Assembly: GCA_026826555.1 (NCBI GenBank)
Contig: JAKSZT010000089.1
Span: 716,395-780,394, forward strand
Source: Tolypeutes matacus
Lineage: Eukaryota > Chordata > Mammalia > Cingulata > Chlamyphoridae
DNA length: 64,000 nucleotides
Direction: 5' to 3'
The translations under genes and the position numbers were made by a program. The notes beneath the pieces are model-generated. The model had not been told where the DNA came from. It made no database searches and saw nothing but the letters and a program-made list of their open reading frames with translations. This document shows positions 34,261 to 62,692 of this stretch, one piece after another (position 1 is the stretch's first letter; each line of letters opens with the position of its first letter).

Positions 34261-34999
34261 TGAGGGCTGGTTCGTGGGCAGTTGCCACACGCTGGGCTGG
34301 AGCCTGAGGTTCCGTGGGCACTGACTTGCTTAGTGGACAGATGGACATGGTTAGTGTCCTGGCTCTGCTCTGGGCCTCAGCTCCACCCTGCTGCTTCCCC
34401 AGCACCAGGCTCAATCTCAGCCTGAAGCTCCTCACCCTGGGATTCTCACAAGTTTTCCAGGGGCCTATGGGGGCTCAGGGTCATGCAGCTGCCTGCTCAT
34501 CCTTCGCCCACTGCCCACGAGTCCAGCCTTGGAGCCGCAGTGTCGGTAGTAACCAGTGGGCAGAGGTGCATGTGGCAGAAACACACATTTCCATGCCATT
34601 TTCTCACGTGTGAAAATACGTTTTATTTCTTCTTCCTTTTTTTCCTTGGTGCAAAACAGCAAACATTTTATTTATTCTTGAGTTTTGAGGGTCAGGCCTC
34701 TTGGTAGGCAGTTCAGGTCTATGGGGGCTGCGGTGGTCTGAAGATGCGCCCGGGCTGGATGGGCGACACAGCTCGAGGGGCGGCAGCTTGGTGCTGACTG
34801 TCCCCGGGGAGCTCAGCGGGTGCCAGCCGCATCTACCACACCTTCCCTCCCTAACACGCTCTCCCGCCAGTCAGATTTTCTACTGATGGTGAGCACTCCC
34901 CAGAGCAAGCGCGAAAGTCAGGCAGAAGTTTGTGGGCTTTTTATTTTCATGTTGGAAATTGACATGACATAAAATAAACCACTCTAAAGTGCTGAGAAC

Positions 35000-35170
35000 G
35001 TTCACAATTTTTAAAAAACATTTCTTTTATTTATTTGTTTCTCCCCCTTCCCCCATTGTTTGGCCTGCTGTTTGCTCATCTTTTTTTTTTAAGGAGGCAC
35101 CAGGAACTGAAGGGGGACCTCCCATGTGGTAGGCAGGTGCCCAACTGCTTCAGCCATATCTGCTTCCTCA
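35000..35170 (-). repeat. DAS-type SINE, minus orientation
   Basis: Reads on plus as an inverted SINE: T-rich start, ggaggcaccaggaactgaag, then cctcccatgtggtaggcaggtg. The flanks (about 34930-35010 and 35170-35350) look like one antisense L1 3' fragment (cactatctggttccc, gatatttcctatcaatgtag) interrupted by it. Confidence 0.7.
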
Positions 35171-35990
35171 TTCGCAATGTTTTGTTGGGCATTTCGTATA
35201 TTTTCCAGCACTATCTGGTTCCCAAATCCCGTTATCCCCTCCCCACACCCAGCCCTGACAACCACCTCTCTGCTTTGTCTCCCTGTGGAGTTCCATCTTC
35301 TGGATATTTCCTATCAATGTAGTCATACAATATGCGTCCTTTCTGTCTGATGTTTCTCGCTGAGCATGATGTTTCAAGTCTTACCCACTTCGTGGATGTT
35401 CCAGAACATGTTTCAGGGCCCTCCCGCCCCTCAGCCCAAGGCTGCGCTCTCTATGCCCTTCCTCCAGGACACGTTCTTGGGGAGCCCCTCCTTTCCCAGC
35501 CTCCAGACCCCTTGCCCTGCTCCCCTCCTAACACGAGATTGCCTCACCAGCTCGGGGGGAGATGTGGGTGGTCGGAGGTCCTGGCTGCCCTGTTTAGGGG
35601 AAGTGGCTCCCCTCGCCCCTGCGGGCAGCACTCTGTAGAAGGATCCGCTGCTGGCGGGAAAATGCCTGGAGGGCAATACCTGGAGAGGGCCCCTGCTGCC
35701 CGGTGGGCGGGACCCAGCCCCTTGGCCCCCGGCGCCAGGCGTGCTGGCTTCTGTGTGGCACTGCGGGGTGTTTTCTGTGGAGGGAACTGCAGCACTCCTG
35801 GCCCTCCGTGTGGGCTGACTTCACTCGGCGCCGAGGGTCCAAGGCCGGGGCTCCCTCCCTTTGGGGCGGCATAGGGCGCGGCTTGCGGGCCCGGGTCTGC
35901 TGCGGCTCCGCGCGGCGAGGGGACCGGCCCGCGCTCAGCCCTTTTGGACACGCGCAGGAGCCACTTGGGAGTTTCCTGTTCGGCTTTTGG
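35170..35990. other. Region upstream of CPSF1: L1 3' fragment then GC-rich unique sequence
   Basis: Up to about 35400 the sequence resembles antisense L1 3' sequence. From there to the promoter it is GC-rich and unique-looking, with no recognised gene. Confidence 0.5.
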
Positions 35991-36027
35991 GAGCTGCCAG
36001 ACTGTTTTCCCTTGTTTTATTCCCTGA

Positions 36028-53804
<17,777 letters not shown>

Positions 53805-53947
53805 TGAAGCACGTGTGGTCATTGCAGGGCTCCCGGGTCAGGCCGTGATCAAGCCCCAGCCCTCCCCTGCTGCACTTGCTCCGGCGCCCACAGTGGGCTT
53901 GGCGAGGGTGGGCGCTCTCGGGGGCCTCTGGCCCGTGGCGGGGAGTC

Positions 53948-56900
53948 CTAGGTCTCCAGGTACTCGTAGAGCCCCTCAGCCGGGGTCAGGACGCCCAGGC
54001 GAGCCAGGATGCGGACCAGGTGGGTGGTGAGCCACATGGAGGCCGTCTGCATCCTGGGGGGGTGAGGGTTGGCAGGAGCCGGCCCGGCTCCCCCGCGCCC
54101 CCCCACGGGCGGCCCCCGCTCACCTCAGGGCCACCTCGAACTTGAGCATCTCCCAGACGACCTTGGTTTGGCGCAGGAGGCGCGCGCCGAAGACGCCCCG
54201 GTACGCTGCGCCCGCCAGGCGGCTCCAGGCCCGGACCGCGCTGCCCCAGAACAGAGACGTCAGCCCCGGGCCGCCCCCGCCCGCGCGCCCGGCGCCCGGC
54301 GCCCCGCACCCACCTCTTGGCCATGAGGAAGTAGCGGTCGACGGGGGCGCCGAGGGCGGCGTTGACGGCGCGCACGGTGTTGATGTTGCGCAGCACGAGC
54401 AGCATGGGCCGCGGCAGCGCCTTGAGCACGGCCATGACGCCGTCGAAGCGCGCGCGCGCCATGTCCTGCAGGTAGGCGGCCTCCTCGCGGCTCGGCAGGC
54501 CGGGTCGCCACAGCCGCCGCAGGCGCACGGGCCGCTGCATGAGCATCTCGCAGAACAGCAGGTGGTCTGCGGGGGGCGGCCCGAGCTGAGCGCCGCCGCC
54601 CGCCCCCTGCAGCGCCCGCCCGCCGCGCCCCCCGCGCCCCCAACTCGCCTTGCACGCCGAGCGCGGCCGCGTGCGCCTTCATGGCCGCGTCGTCCCTCAG
54701 GATGACCGCCCGCCACAGCTGGCACAGGGCGCCCCGGTCCCTGTGGGCGCGGCCAGCGTGAGCGCCCGGGGCAGGAGGGGCCGCTGGGGGCAGAGCCCCC
54801 GCCCCCCCAGCCCGCCCCCGCCCGCCCCCGCCCGGCTCACGTCTCCTCCAGAAACTGGTAGAGCCCGTGGTCCAGCAGCACCAGCTCTGCCTTCCCGTCC
54901 GGGCCTTTCCGCACGAGAACTAGGGACACGCAGCACGTCAGCGCCGGCCCCCCCCCCGCCCCCCACTCCTGGGGGCTTCTCCTACCGTTGCCGGGGTGGG
55001 GGTCGGCATGGATGAATCCAGTGTAAAATATCTGCTCGGCAAAAGCCTCGATCAGCTTCTCAGCCACCTGGGGGAGGATGGGCAGGCCGTGGCGGGCAGA
55101 GCGACAGGCCGTGGCGGGCAGAGCCCCCCCCCGCCCGCCCGCGGCCCCCGCCCGCGGCCCGCCTCGCTCACGTCCTGCAGCGCCAGCCCCCGGCTTCGGA
55201 TGCCCTCCGCGTCGTTGACCTTGCAGCCGTGGCAGAAGTCGGCTGTGAGCACACGCTGGGAGAGAGCAAGGGGCTGGCTCAGCTGGCCCGTGCCGCCGCC
55301 CACCCTGGAGGGGCCTGGCCCAGCCCACCTTGCTGGACTTGTCCCAGTGCACGCGGGGCACCACGACGTGGCGGAAGTGCCTCAGCTCCCGCGCGCAGCG
55401 CTCAGCGTTGCGGCCCTCGTGCTCGAAGTCCAGCTCTTGGGCCAGGGTCCCCTTCAGGTCCTGGGTCCACACAGGGCGGTCGGGGCTCAGGCTGGGCCCC
55501 CCACGCGCCCGTACAGAGGCCGGGCCCGCCCACCCGAGGTGCCCGGGGGCCAGCCGCCGGCTACCTGGAGGACCCAGCTGAAGCCAAAGCTGGGGTGCAT
55601 GAGCTCGATGACACGCAGCAGCAGCTCCAGGGTGTGGATGTCCCCGTCGAACCTGTCCCTCAGGTCAATGTACTGGACCTGAACCAGGCAAGGGGGTGGC
55701 GAGGGCTGGGGGTGCCTGCAGGGGCCCGTGGCGGCCCTGGGACTGCGCTGTTGGGGCCCCTCTCACCTTCACGGCCACCTGAGTGCCGTCGTGCAGCTGG
55801 GCCCTGTGCACCTGGGCCAGGCTAGCGGCTGCCATTGGCTCGTAGTCAAATTCCCGGAAGAGCTGGTGGGCCGGGGTCTGGAAGTCCTCTAGGAACAGCT
55901 CATCCACCTGCACGGGAGGCCCGAGGCTCGCGGTGCAGCCGAGGCGCCGCGCCCCGCCCCCCAGGTGGGGGCCGCGCCCCGCCCCCTGCCCGCACCTCCT
56001 GGGAGCGGCGCTTGAGCGCCCTGTCCTCCAGCACGCGCAGGGTGCTGATGTACTCGGGGGGCAGCAGGTGGTTGAAGGAGCACAGGCCCTGGCCCAGCTT
56101 GATGTAGAGGCCCCCGTTGCCGATGGCCCCGGCCACCAGGGCGTCAGCCGCCCGCTGGTGACACGCAGACATCACCTCCGAGTACTGCAGGCTGTTCTGG
56201 CCACAGGCACGGAGGGAAGGCAGTGGGGTGGCCGGCCCAGCCGCCTCCCTCCAGGACACCCCCACCCCCACGGAGGGACCGGGCCCCTGGCAGGCCCGCG
56301 CTTGCGCCCAGGACCGGAGGACAGACCTCATCGACTCCGCGCAGGACGATGTGGCTGCACCACCAGTAGTCCAGGGAGATCTGCAGGCCGATGCTCAGGG
56401 ACCTGGGGGAGAGGCTGCTCAGCCCCCACCAGCAGCTTTCAGACCCCAAGTCTGACCTCGCCCCTGCCAGCCCCTCAGGTCCAAGGACGAGAGCCAAGCC
56501 GGGGCCACCGGGCAGGGCTGGCACTTGGTCCTTGGCATCCCACGGGCCCCCAGAACCAGCGCTGGTGATGAGAAGCCCCCCCAGCCTAGCCAGGCCAGCC
56601 AAGTGGGGGCAGTTCTGGGGCTGCCTCTTGTCACCCATGCACGCCCAGGGTCCTGGGCACCTGGAGGGGTAGGGGGCTGAGGGCTGTGCCCCGGTGGAGC
56701 TGCAGCAGAGCGGCCTACACCACCCGCTGCCTGGTGCTGCTGGGCAACGGTCAGTCAGGCAAGGGCAGGACGGATGGAGGAGGGGGGCCCAGTGGTGGGG
56801 GTGGAGGTAGCAGTGTGGCAGAGGTGGGCAGGGTGAAGCGCCAGGGGAGGTCAAGGGCAGGCTAAGGGCAGAAGGGAGGAGAATAAAGGCTGCGAAAGGC

Positions 56901-59900
56901 CCAGGATTTGCGGGTGGGCAGTGCAGATTCCTACCGGGAAGCAGTGTCTACAGGGAGGAGCCAAATTCAGTCCAGGGAGGAAAGGGCAGGTGACTCTGGG
57001 ACAAGTGGGGGCAAGAGAGGCCAAGCCAGGGCAGAGTTCAGCATGGGGCAGGCCCGGGGAGCCTTAGGAACGGGCAGGGTCCCTGGAGGTCACCAGCCCC
57101 GGCTGGATGAGGGTGGACCTTAGCAGGGGACAGCGCTCTGGCACACGGGGGCACGGACTGGCCGGGAGCCGATGCACTGCGCCTCGGGTGCCCCCTGGAG
57201 CCCGAGGACGCCCCTCCGCTCGTCCAGCCGTCGCCCCCAGCTCCCCAGGAGCTGGCACTCTCCAGGGAAAGGCGCTCTGAGGTCTGCTGGCGCCCAGCTC
57301 TGCGGGCCTGGGGGGGCTCCAGGGGCCTCCCCCGATCCAGGCCCCGTTTCCGGCCCCTGCAGGAGCTCCAGGCAGGCGCACGTCCAGCCGGGCTGGGGGC
57401 CGCTCCGGGGCGGCAGGGAGGCCTCCAGCCAGGCACAGCGATCCCGCAGACACAGGCCGCAACACCACGCAAACCCGACGGACGAGCCTACCCGCTCGGG
57501 GCCACGTGCAGATAACGCTTGACGCGGCAACCCGGCCCACGCCCTGTAAACGCGGGATCAGCTGCCGGGACGCGAGCTGCGGGCACAGGCCGCCGTCCTT
57601 TGCCAAGCTGCCCCCCGCACACGCCACGACACGCTCGCGAGGCCCCAGACCCCTGGGGGTACGGGGCAGCCCACGCACACGCGCGCCTCGCGGGAGCCTG
57701 AAGCCCATGGCGGCGGCCGTGCCGCAGAGCCGGGCACTGCGCAGAGCCGGCAGCGGCCACGCGTGACCCGCGAGGGCTGCGCGCTCTTCAGGGGGCGGGA
57801 AGGGCCCCCGGCGGCGCGGGGCTGGGGGCGGGGCCTGCGGCCACGAGGCGCCGCCCCTGGGTTTGGCTCCCCGCACAGTGACAAGAGCTTCCTGAAGTTT
57901 CATCTTTGGTGTGAGATTTCGGGGAGCTTTTACGTCTTTTACTTCTCTGCTATGAAATTTTATTTATAGTAAGCTAAATACTGTTGTAATAGAAATTCAA
58001 GATGTGTGGCAGTCTGATATTATTTAAGAATTCCAAAAAGAGATATTGATTACGCCTGCACACTGGTCTCTTCCTCTGGGCATGGTCCCCTTTGGTTGTA
58101 TAAGATTCAGAGGTTTCACTTTTACTTTATTAAATCAAGATTAGGGCTTTGATTCGACCACGTCATTAGGGTGACTCAGTTTGAGTCCCCACCCCCTTGG
58201 CGGGCCATATAAAGAGACAGTCACTCAAGGAGGAAACAGAAATACACGGGAATAGAGAGTTCCACAGACACGGCAGAGGAGAGAACCTGACTGTGGGGCC
58301 TGGAGAGAGAGATGAGCCCGAGAGTGTGCAGCTGGAGAGAGCAGAGCAGGCAGACACCTGCTTCCCATGTACGAGGGCCTGGGTTCGATCCCCAGCACCT
58401 CTTAAAAACAAACAAACAAACAAACAAATAAAAGGGTGAAGAGAACAGAGCTGCTGGGAAGCCCTGAGAGACGAGCCCTGTGCCAGCCTACCGCTGAGGC
58501 GGGAAGAAGCCGGGCCCTCGGAGCCTTGGGACCAAGGAGGGAGGCTGAGCCCTCGCAGACGTCGCCCGCCATCTCGCTCCAACACGTGGCCGATGCCTCT
58601 TCATGGCCTGGTAACTGTAAGCTGCTCCCCACATACACCCTCCATGAAGGCAACAGGGTCTCGGTACTTGGCATTAGCACCCCTTTGGCTAATACAAGAT
58701 GTGAAGAGAATACCATAGACATCTGCTTTAAGGGGCAGGGGGGTTCATTTTTAAAGTCCGGCTCCAAGGGCCTGTGTCCAGGCCTGTGGGGCACTCAGGT
58801 CCACAGCCATGACCACCAGGGAGCGGGAGGGCAGCTCTCGGGGCGCACGGGACGGCGCTGCTGGCCTCCCCTGGGATCCAGGGAGGACGGGTCTGCCACA
58901 GCTCGCTGGCCACCTGCAGGGTGTGGCCTGCCCCCAGCGCCCACGGTGCTGGCCTGGCCCTGCTGCTCCCAGCCAGTGCCGCTCCCTGCACCAGCTCCTC
59001 CCGCGTACGGGGAGCCCCTGCAGGTGGGCCTGGGCCTGCCTGTGCACAAAGGCCACCGGACGAAGGCTCAGGGCTGGGAGCAGCCTCTGCTGACGGCTTG
59101 TGTGCGGAGCTGCAGCAATGGGGACGTGTTCCCAGCAGAGGGCCCGACCCAGCCTGGGGAGGCCGGGCACCCGTCTGAGTGGGAAACCCTTATTCACCTG
59201 CTACAGCCCAGGCTCTGGGTGGCAATGCTGGGTCTGGAGAGGAAGGGACCAAGGACCAGGATCCAGGCCTCCAGACCACCCGAGGACTGCAGGCACCGTC
59301 CAGCACTTCCGGCCCACGCCCCTCCACCAGAGGTGCGTCCAGAACCAAGAAGCCCCTCCCTGCCTGTCTCCTCTAAGAGAACACGCAACAAGGCCCTCCC
59401 TGGGGTGAGCTGGCTCTGGTTTGCTCTGCACCTGTGCTCCCTGCGTGGGCTCCCAGGCCTCCAGGCCTCAGCAGGGGCCCCTCCAGCCCCTGGCAGCACT
59501 GGTCACTGTGAGGGCTCAGCTGAGGGCAAGCTACAGACTGTTAGCAAGCCTGACTCTAGCTTCCTTCCTGCTCATCCCAGCTCGGCCTCTGAAAACAAGC
59601 TGTGAAAGACATTTGGCCAGCAGGTAAGCAGAGCCAGCACATCCAACTTGCCAGGGCTACCTGGCCGTGGCACCTGTCCACTGCGAACAGCAGCATGCAG
59701 CAAGGAAGACCAAGAGCTGCGGTTTTCCTTTGCAAGCAGGCTGCATTGGACAGCGCCCTGTTCCCACTCCCCCTGGCCGCGTTTCCTCCACTGCAGAAGG
59801 CCGTGGAGAGCAGAGGGAAACACAGGCAGCTGCAGGTTCTACCCCACGGGTCCCACGGCCGGCCAGGAAAGTCTGGACAGACACCCCCACACGGGACACG

Positions 59901-62692
59901 GCGGACATCTCCCAAACCTGCTGATAAGGCAGCTTACGGTGCTCCCAGGGCTCAGGGAGGTGGGGCGACAGCCTCTAGGGAGCAGAGGAGAGGAATGGGC
60001 TTCGCACTCGGCAGCTGGAAGCCTTTGACTGCCCACCTGTCCGCGGGCCCACGGCAGTCAGATGAGTCGCAATGAATCTTTGGCTCAAGTGCCTGAAGAT
60101 CTCGTGACCCCTCAGCAGATCCCCTCAGGAATCGAGCAGGCATGGACAGGCTGACAGGAGCCTCGCTCCACAGGTTCTCGGAAGCACCCGTGTGCCCCTG
60201 GTCTCCCAGTGGTCCTTGGTTAACCGGGTCATGGCTAACTGACGTTTCACTCAGAGCCAAGAGCTGGTTCTCAGGAGGCTCAAGCTACAAAGATCTTTGG
60301 GGCTGCAAGAATTTCTGGAATCTGATCAAGCACAGAAATGCTCACCCAAGGCCTCTGACAGGAAGTATCAGCTCCACCCCAAGAACACTGCAGTGAGAGA
60401 TAAAGGAGCCTGGAAAGGGCCTTCCTCTTAAAGCAACCAGTTCAAGGTCGCCTTCAGATGACCAACAGAAGCCCCTCTACCTCTGGCCAGCCCACAAGGG
60501 GAAGTCCGAGCCCAGACGTCTCTGTGGTGCCAGCTCCTCTGGGCCTTTGCTGGTGGAGGGACCACAAGGAAGAGGAGCGGAAGCGCCCAGCCTGCTGGAC
60601 AGGGGCTCGCAGGCGGACGGTGCCCACGCAAGCCACGGCTACCCTGAGGACAGTGCCTGGGGCTAAGGCCTGGCAGGTGGTTCCTGGGCTGAGCCCTCTC
60701 GGCCGAACGAGCCCCTCAGCATGACTGAACCTGGCAGAGTCCCCAGCTCACCAGCGAGCACGTTCCAGTGCAGCAAAGGCCAGCTGGAAGGCGGAGTTAA
60801 AGCTCCCAGCAAAAACCTGAACTCCTCCCGAGCCTCCCGGGAGCCCCCAGTGACCAGTGGGCAGCAGCCTGAGCCCAGCTTGGACCAAGGATGAGCCTGG
60901 CCACGCTGAGGCTGACCTGAGGACTGGGCAGGGGCAAGCGACACCGAAGGAAAATCTCACCGACCTGCCGAAGCGCCTGACGCCATCCACCGCGAGCCGC
61001 ATCCTCCGCTTCTCTTGCGCCTCTGCGGTGAGGTAGCGGACTCCGAGAAGCAGGGGCACCCCCAGCGCTGTGGCAGAGAGCGCCTTCTTCCACAGGGGCT
61101 TGGGACTGGCCGAGCTGGAGGGAGGCAGGGTCACCACCACCTGGGCGACTCCCTGTCAGTCTCCCCTCCCCCCCCAGGAGAGACCAGAGAATGTGGGCGG
61201 GGCCCGGGGGCTCCTGGACTCTGCTGCCCACCCGTTCCCCATGGCTGACAAGGCGGCGGCCGCCTGCACTTCTGGCCTCCTGGCTGCCCTGTGGACCGCC
61301 GCAGGTGGCCTGGGGCCCAGAGCACAGAGAACACACACCACGCCAAACACCCTTTCCGAGACTCCAGCTCTGCAGACCCCAGGCAGCCCTTCACCTGGGG
61401 GCACGGCCCCTCAGCTGGAGAGGAGGTGCTTCCAGGGCTGGGCTCCACTGGGCAGACTGCAAGACGCTGAGCTCAGTAGCCCTGAGTGAAGCAAGAGTTC
61501 AAGGCAGAAGGAAAGCAGTGAGAGCTCGATGCACTTTCAGTATAGGAGCTCGACATGTGCTGAATACAGCTAGCACTCAACATGCACCAAACACGGCTGG
61601 AGCTCTTAGTATACGCTGAATACAGCAGGAGCTCATTATGTGCTGAACACAGCTAGAGCTCAATACACACTGAATACAGCAGGAGGTCAACATGTGCTGA
61701 ATACAGCTGAAGCTAAATATGCACTGAATACAGTTGGTACTTGACACATGTTGAACACAGCTGAAGCTCAATACATGCTGAATACAGCTGGAGCTCAATA
61801 TGTGCTGAATACAGCTGACACCCAACGTGATGAACACAGCTGGAGCTCTCATACATGAAGAATACAGCTGGAGCCTGATAAGTGTTGAATACAGCTGCTG
61901 CTCAACACGTGCTGAGCACAGCTGCAGCTCTCGATACAGATGAATACAGCAGGAGCTCAACACGTGCTGAGCACAGCTGCAGCTCTCGATACAGATGAGC
62001 ACAGCTGGAGTGCCACGCACTCTTGAGCTGGCAGAGGCTGGCACACCCGCTCAGGAGGCGCCTGCCCCGGGGTCTCGAGCACCTTCCGTGTGCACAAGCC
62101 AGGCAGAAAGGAGCCCTTGGCCCTGCCCCAGGAGGAGCGGACACTCGGCGACTCACCCCCACCTGGGCGTCGGGCCGACGCTGGCCTCTGCCCACCTGCC
62201 CCATTCGCTGCAGACCCGCCCCCGCCCCGCAGTCCAGCCACCACGGCCTCTCCTGCTGAGCAGCCTCGTCCCTGGATTGCTTCTGCCCCTCACAGGAACC
62301 CCCCAGCCTAAACACCTTGCGCTGCTTGTGCTTTCCCGAGCAGCGGCTCTACCTGAACCCTCTCGGGTGGTCAGCTGTTTGCCCATCACGCTCAGGGACT
62401 GGGTGATGCCTCTTAGAACGTAACTGCATCACAGGTCAGGACCCGGTCAGGGCCGGCACGTGGGTGATCGCACCCTGTCCTAGAGTGGGGGCGGGGGGCA
62501 GGGGCACGGCCTGCAGCAGAGGCTGCTCGTCCTGCCTGGCAGGCAGCGCCTGCCCTGGAGGGGCCTGTGGGTGCTGGGGAGCACATACCTTGCAGGCCAG
62601 ACCCTGAAGTTTCTCCTGAAGAACGAAGCAGGGGGTGGCCAGGGCTTCCGCCTGCTCTGCAGCAGAGCGGTGTGAAAGTGGCAAAGTTGCAG
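53948..62692 (-). CDS. ADCK5: ADCK5, aarF-domain-containing (UbiB-family) atypical kinase; first codons not found
   Basis: Member of the ADCK/COQ8 family; substrate and reaction not established. Coding exons in transcription order (minus): 62692-62589, 61105-60965, 56402-56327, 56196-55996, 55907-55767, 55678-55565, 55460-55329, 55255-55172, 55067-54986, 54919-54841, 54740-54649, 54566-54314, 54240-54124, 54053-53948 (stop TAG). Phases all join, giving 573 residues against 580 in human. The start codon with about five codons (MWRPV in human) was not found. The N-terminus is Arg-rich and fits mitochondrial targeting. Then comes a likely membrane span ([13 protein letters not shown]). Family motifs: KxGQ in [19 protein letters not shown], the alanine-rich loop [11 protein letters not shown], the lysine in [13 protein letters not shown] and the DFG-equivalent LLDHG. 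One donor is GC. Convergent with CPSF1, 202 bases between stops. Confidence 0.92.
57200..57870. promoter_or_regulatory. Intronic CpG-island-like block in ADCK5
   Basis: CpG-dense stretch including gggggcggggcctgcggcc (Sp1-type GC boxes) near 57826-57844. It is far from the ADCK5 5' end and may be an internal promoter. A minus-strand frame of 279 codons covers it (57064-57903) but resembles no family I know. Confidence 0.4.
57930..58720 (+). repeat. Unclassified interspersed repeat with embedded SINE fragment
   Basis: It starts near gagatattgattacgcctgc, includes ttagggtgactcagtttgag and ggccatataaagagacagtc, and ends ggcattagcacccctttggc. Base composition differs from the flanks. I believe I know similar copies from xenarthran DNA but cannot name the class. 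A tRNA-type SINE piece sits at about 58350-58432. Confidence 0.45.
58350..58432 (+). repeat. tRNA-Ala-type SINE fragment, plus orientation
   Basis: acctgcttcccatgtacgag, then ggttcgatccccagcacctc and a (CAAA)n tail. Box A is missing. Same anticodon-loop variant as the copy at 43853. Confidence 0.75.
61106..62588 (-). other. ADCK5 intron containing a minisatellite
   Basis: GC-rich unique sequence at 61.1-61.5 kb, the minisatellite at 61530-62010, then GC-rich unique sequence. No exon recognised. Confidence 0.7.
61530..62010 (+). repeat. 27-bp minisatellite in an ADCK5 intron
   Basis: About 17 diverged tandem units of CTGAAYACAGCTGGAGCTCA plus seven more bases. Most are exactly 27 bases and a few 25 or 28. 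Most carry CAGCTG. Both the 3' end of the array and the 27/28 alternation show two identical adjacent double units. Confidence 0.9.

Larger units (their letters stand above)
56403..60964 (-). other. ADCK5 large intron with CpG-rich core and repeat
   Basis: A 4.6 kb intron. From 56.4 to 57.1 kb it is unique GC-rich sequence. A CpG-dense block lies at about 57.2-57.87 kb, an AT-richer interspersed repeat at about 57.93-58.72 kb, then unique sequence to 60.96 kb with no recognised exon. Confidence 0.7.

Noticed and set aside
58436..59605. 389-codon open frame on the plus strand inside the ADCK5 intron
   Set aside because: Begins in the unclassified repeat, has no recognisable domain and no splice or poly(A) context. 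It fits chance in GC-rich DNA.
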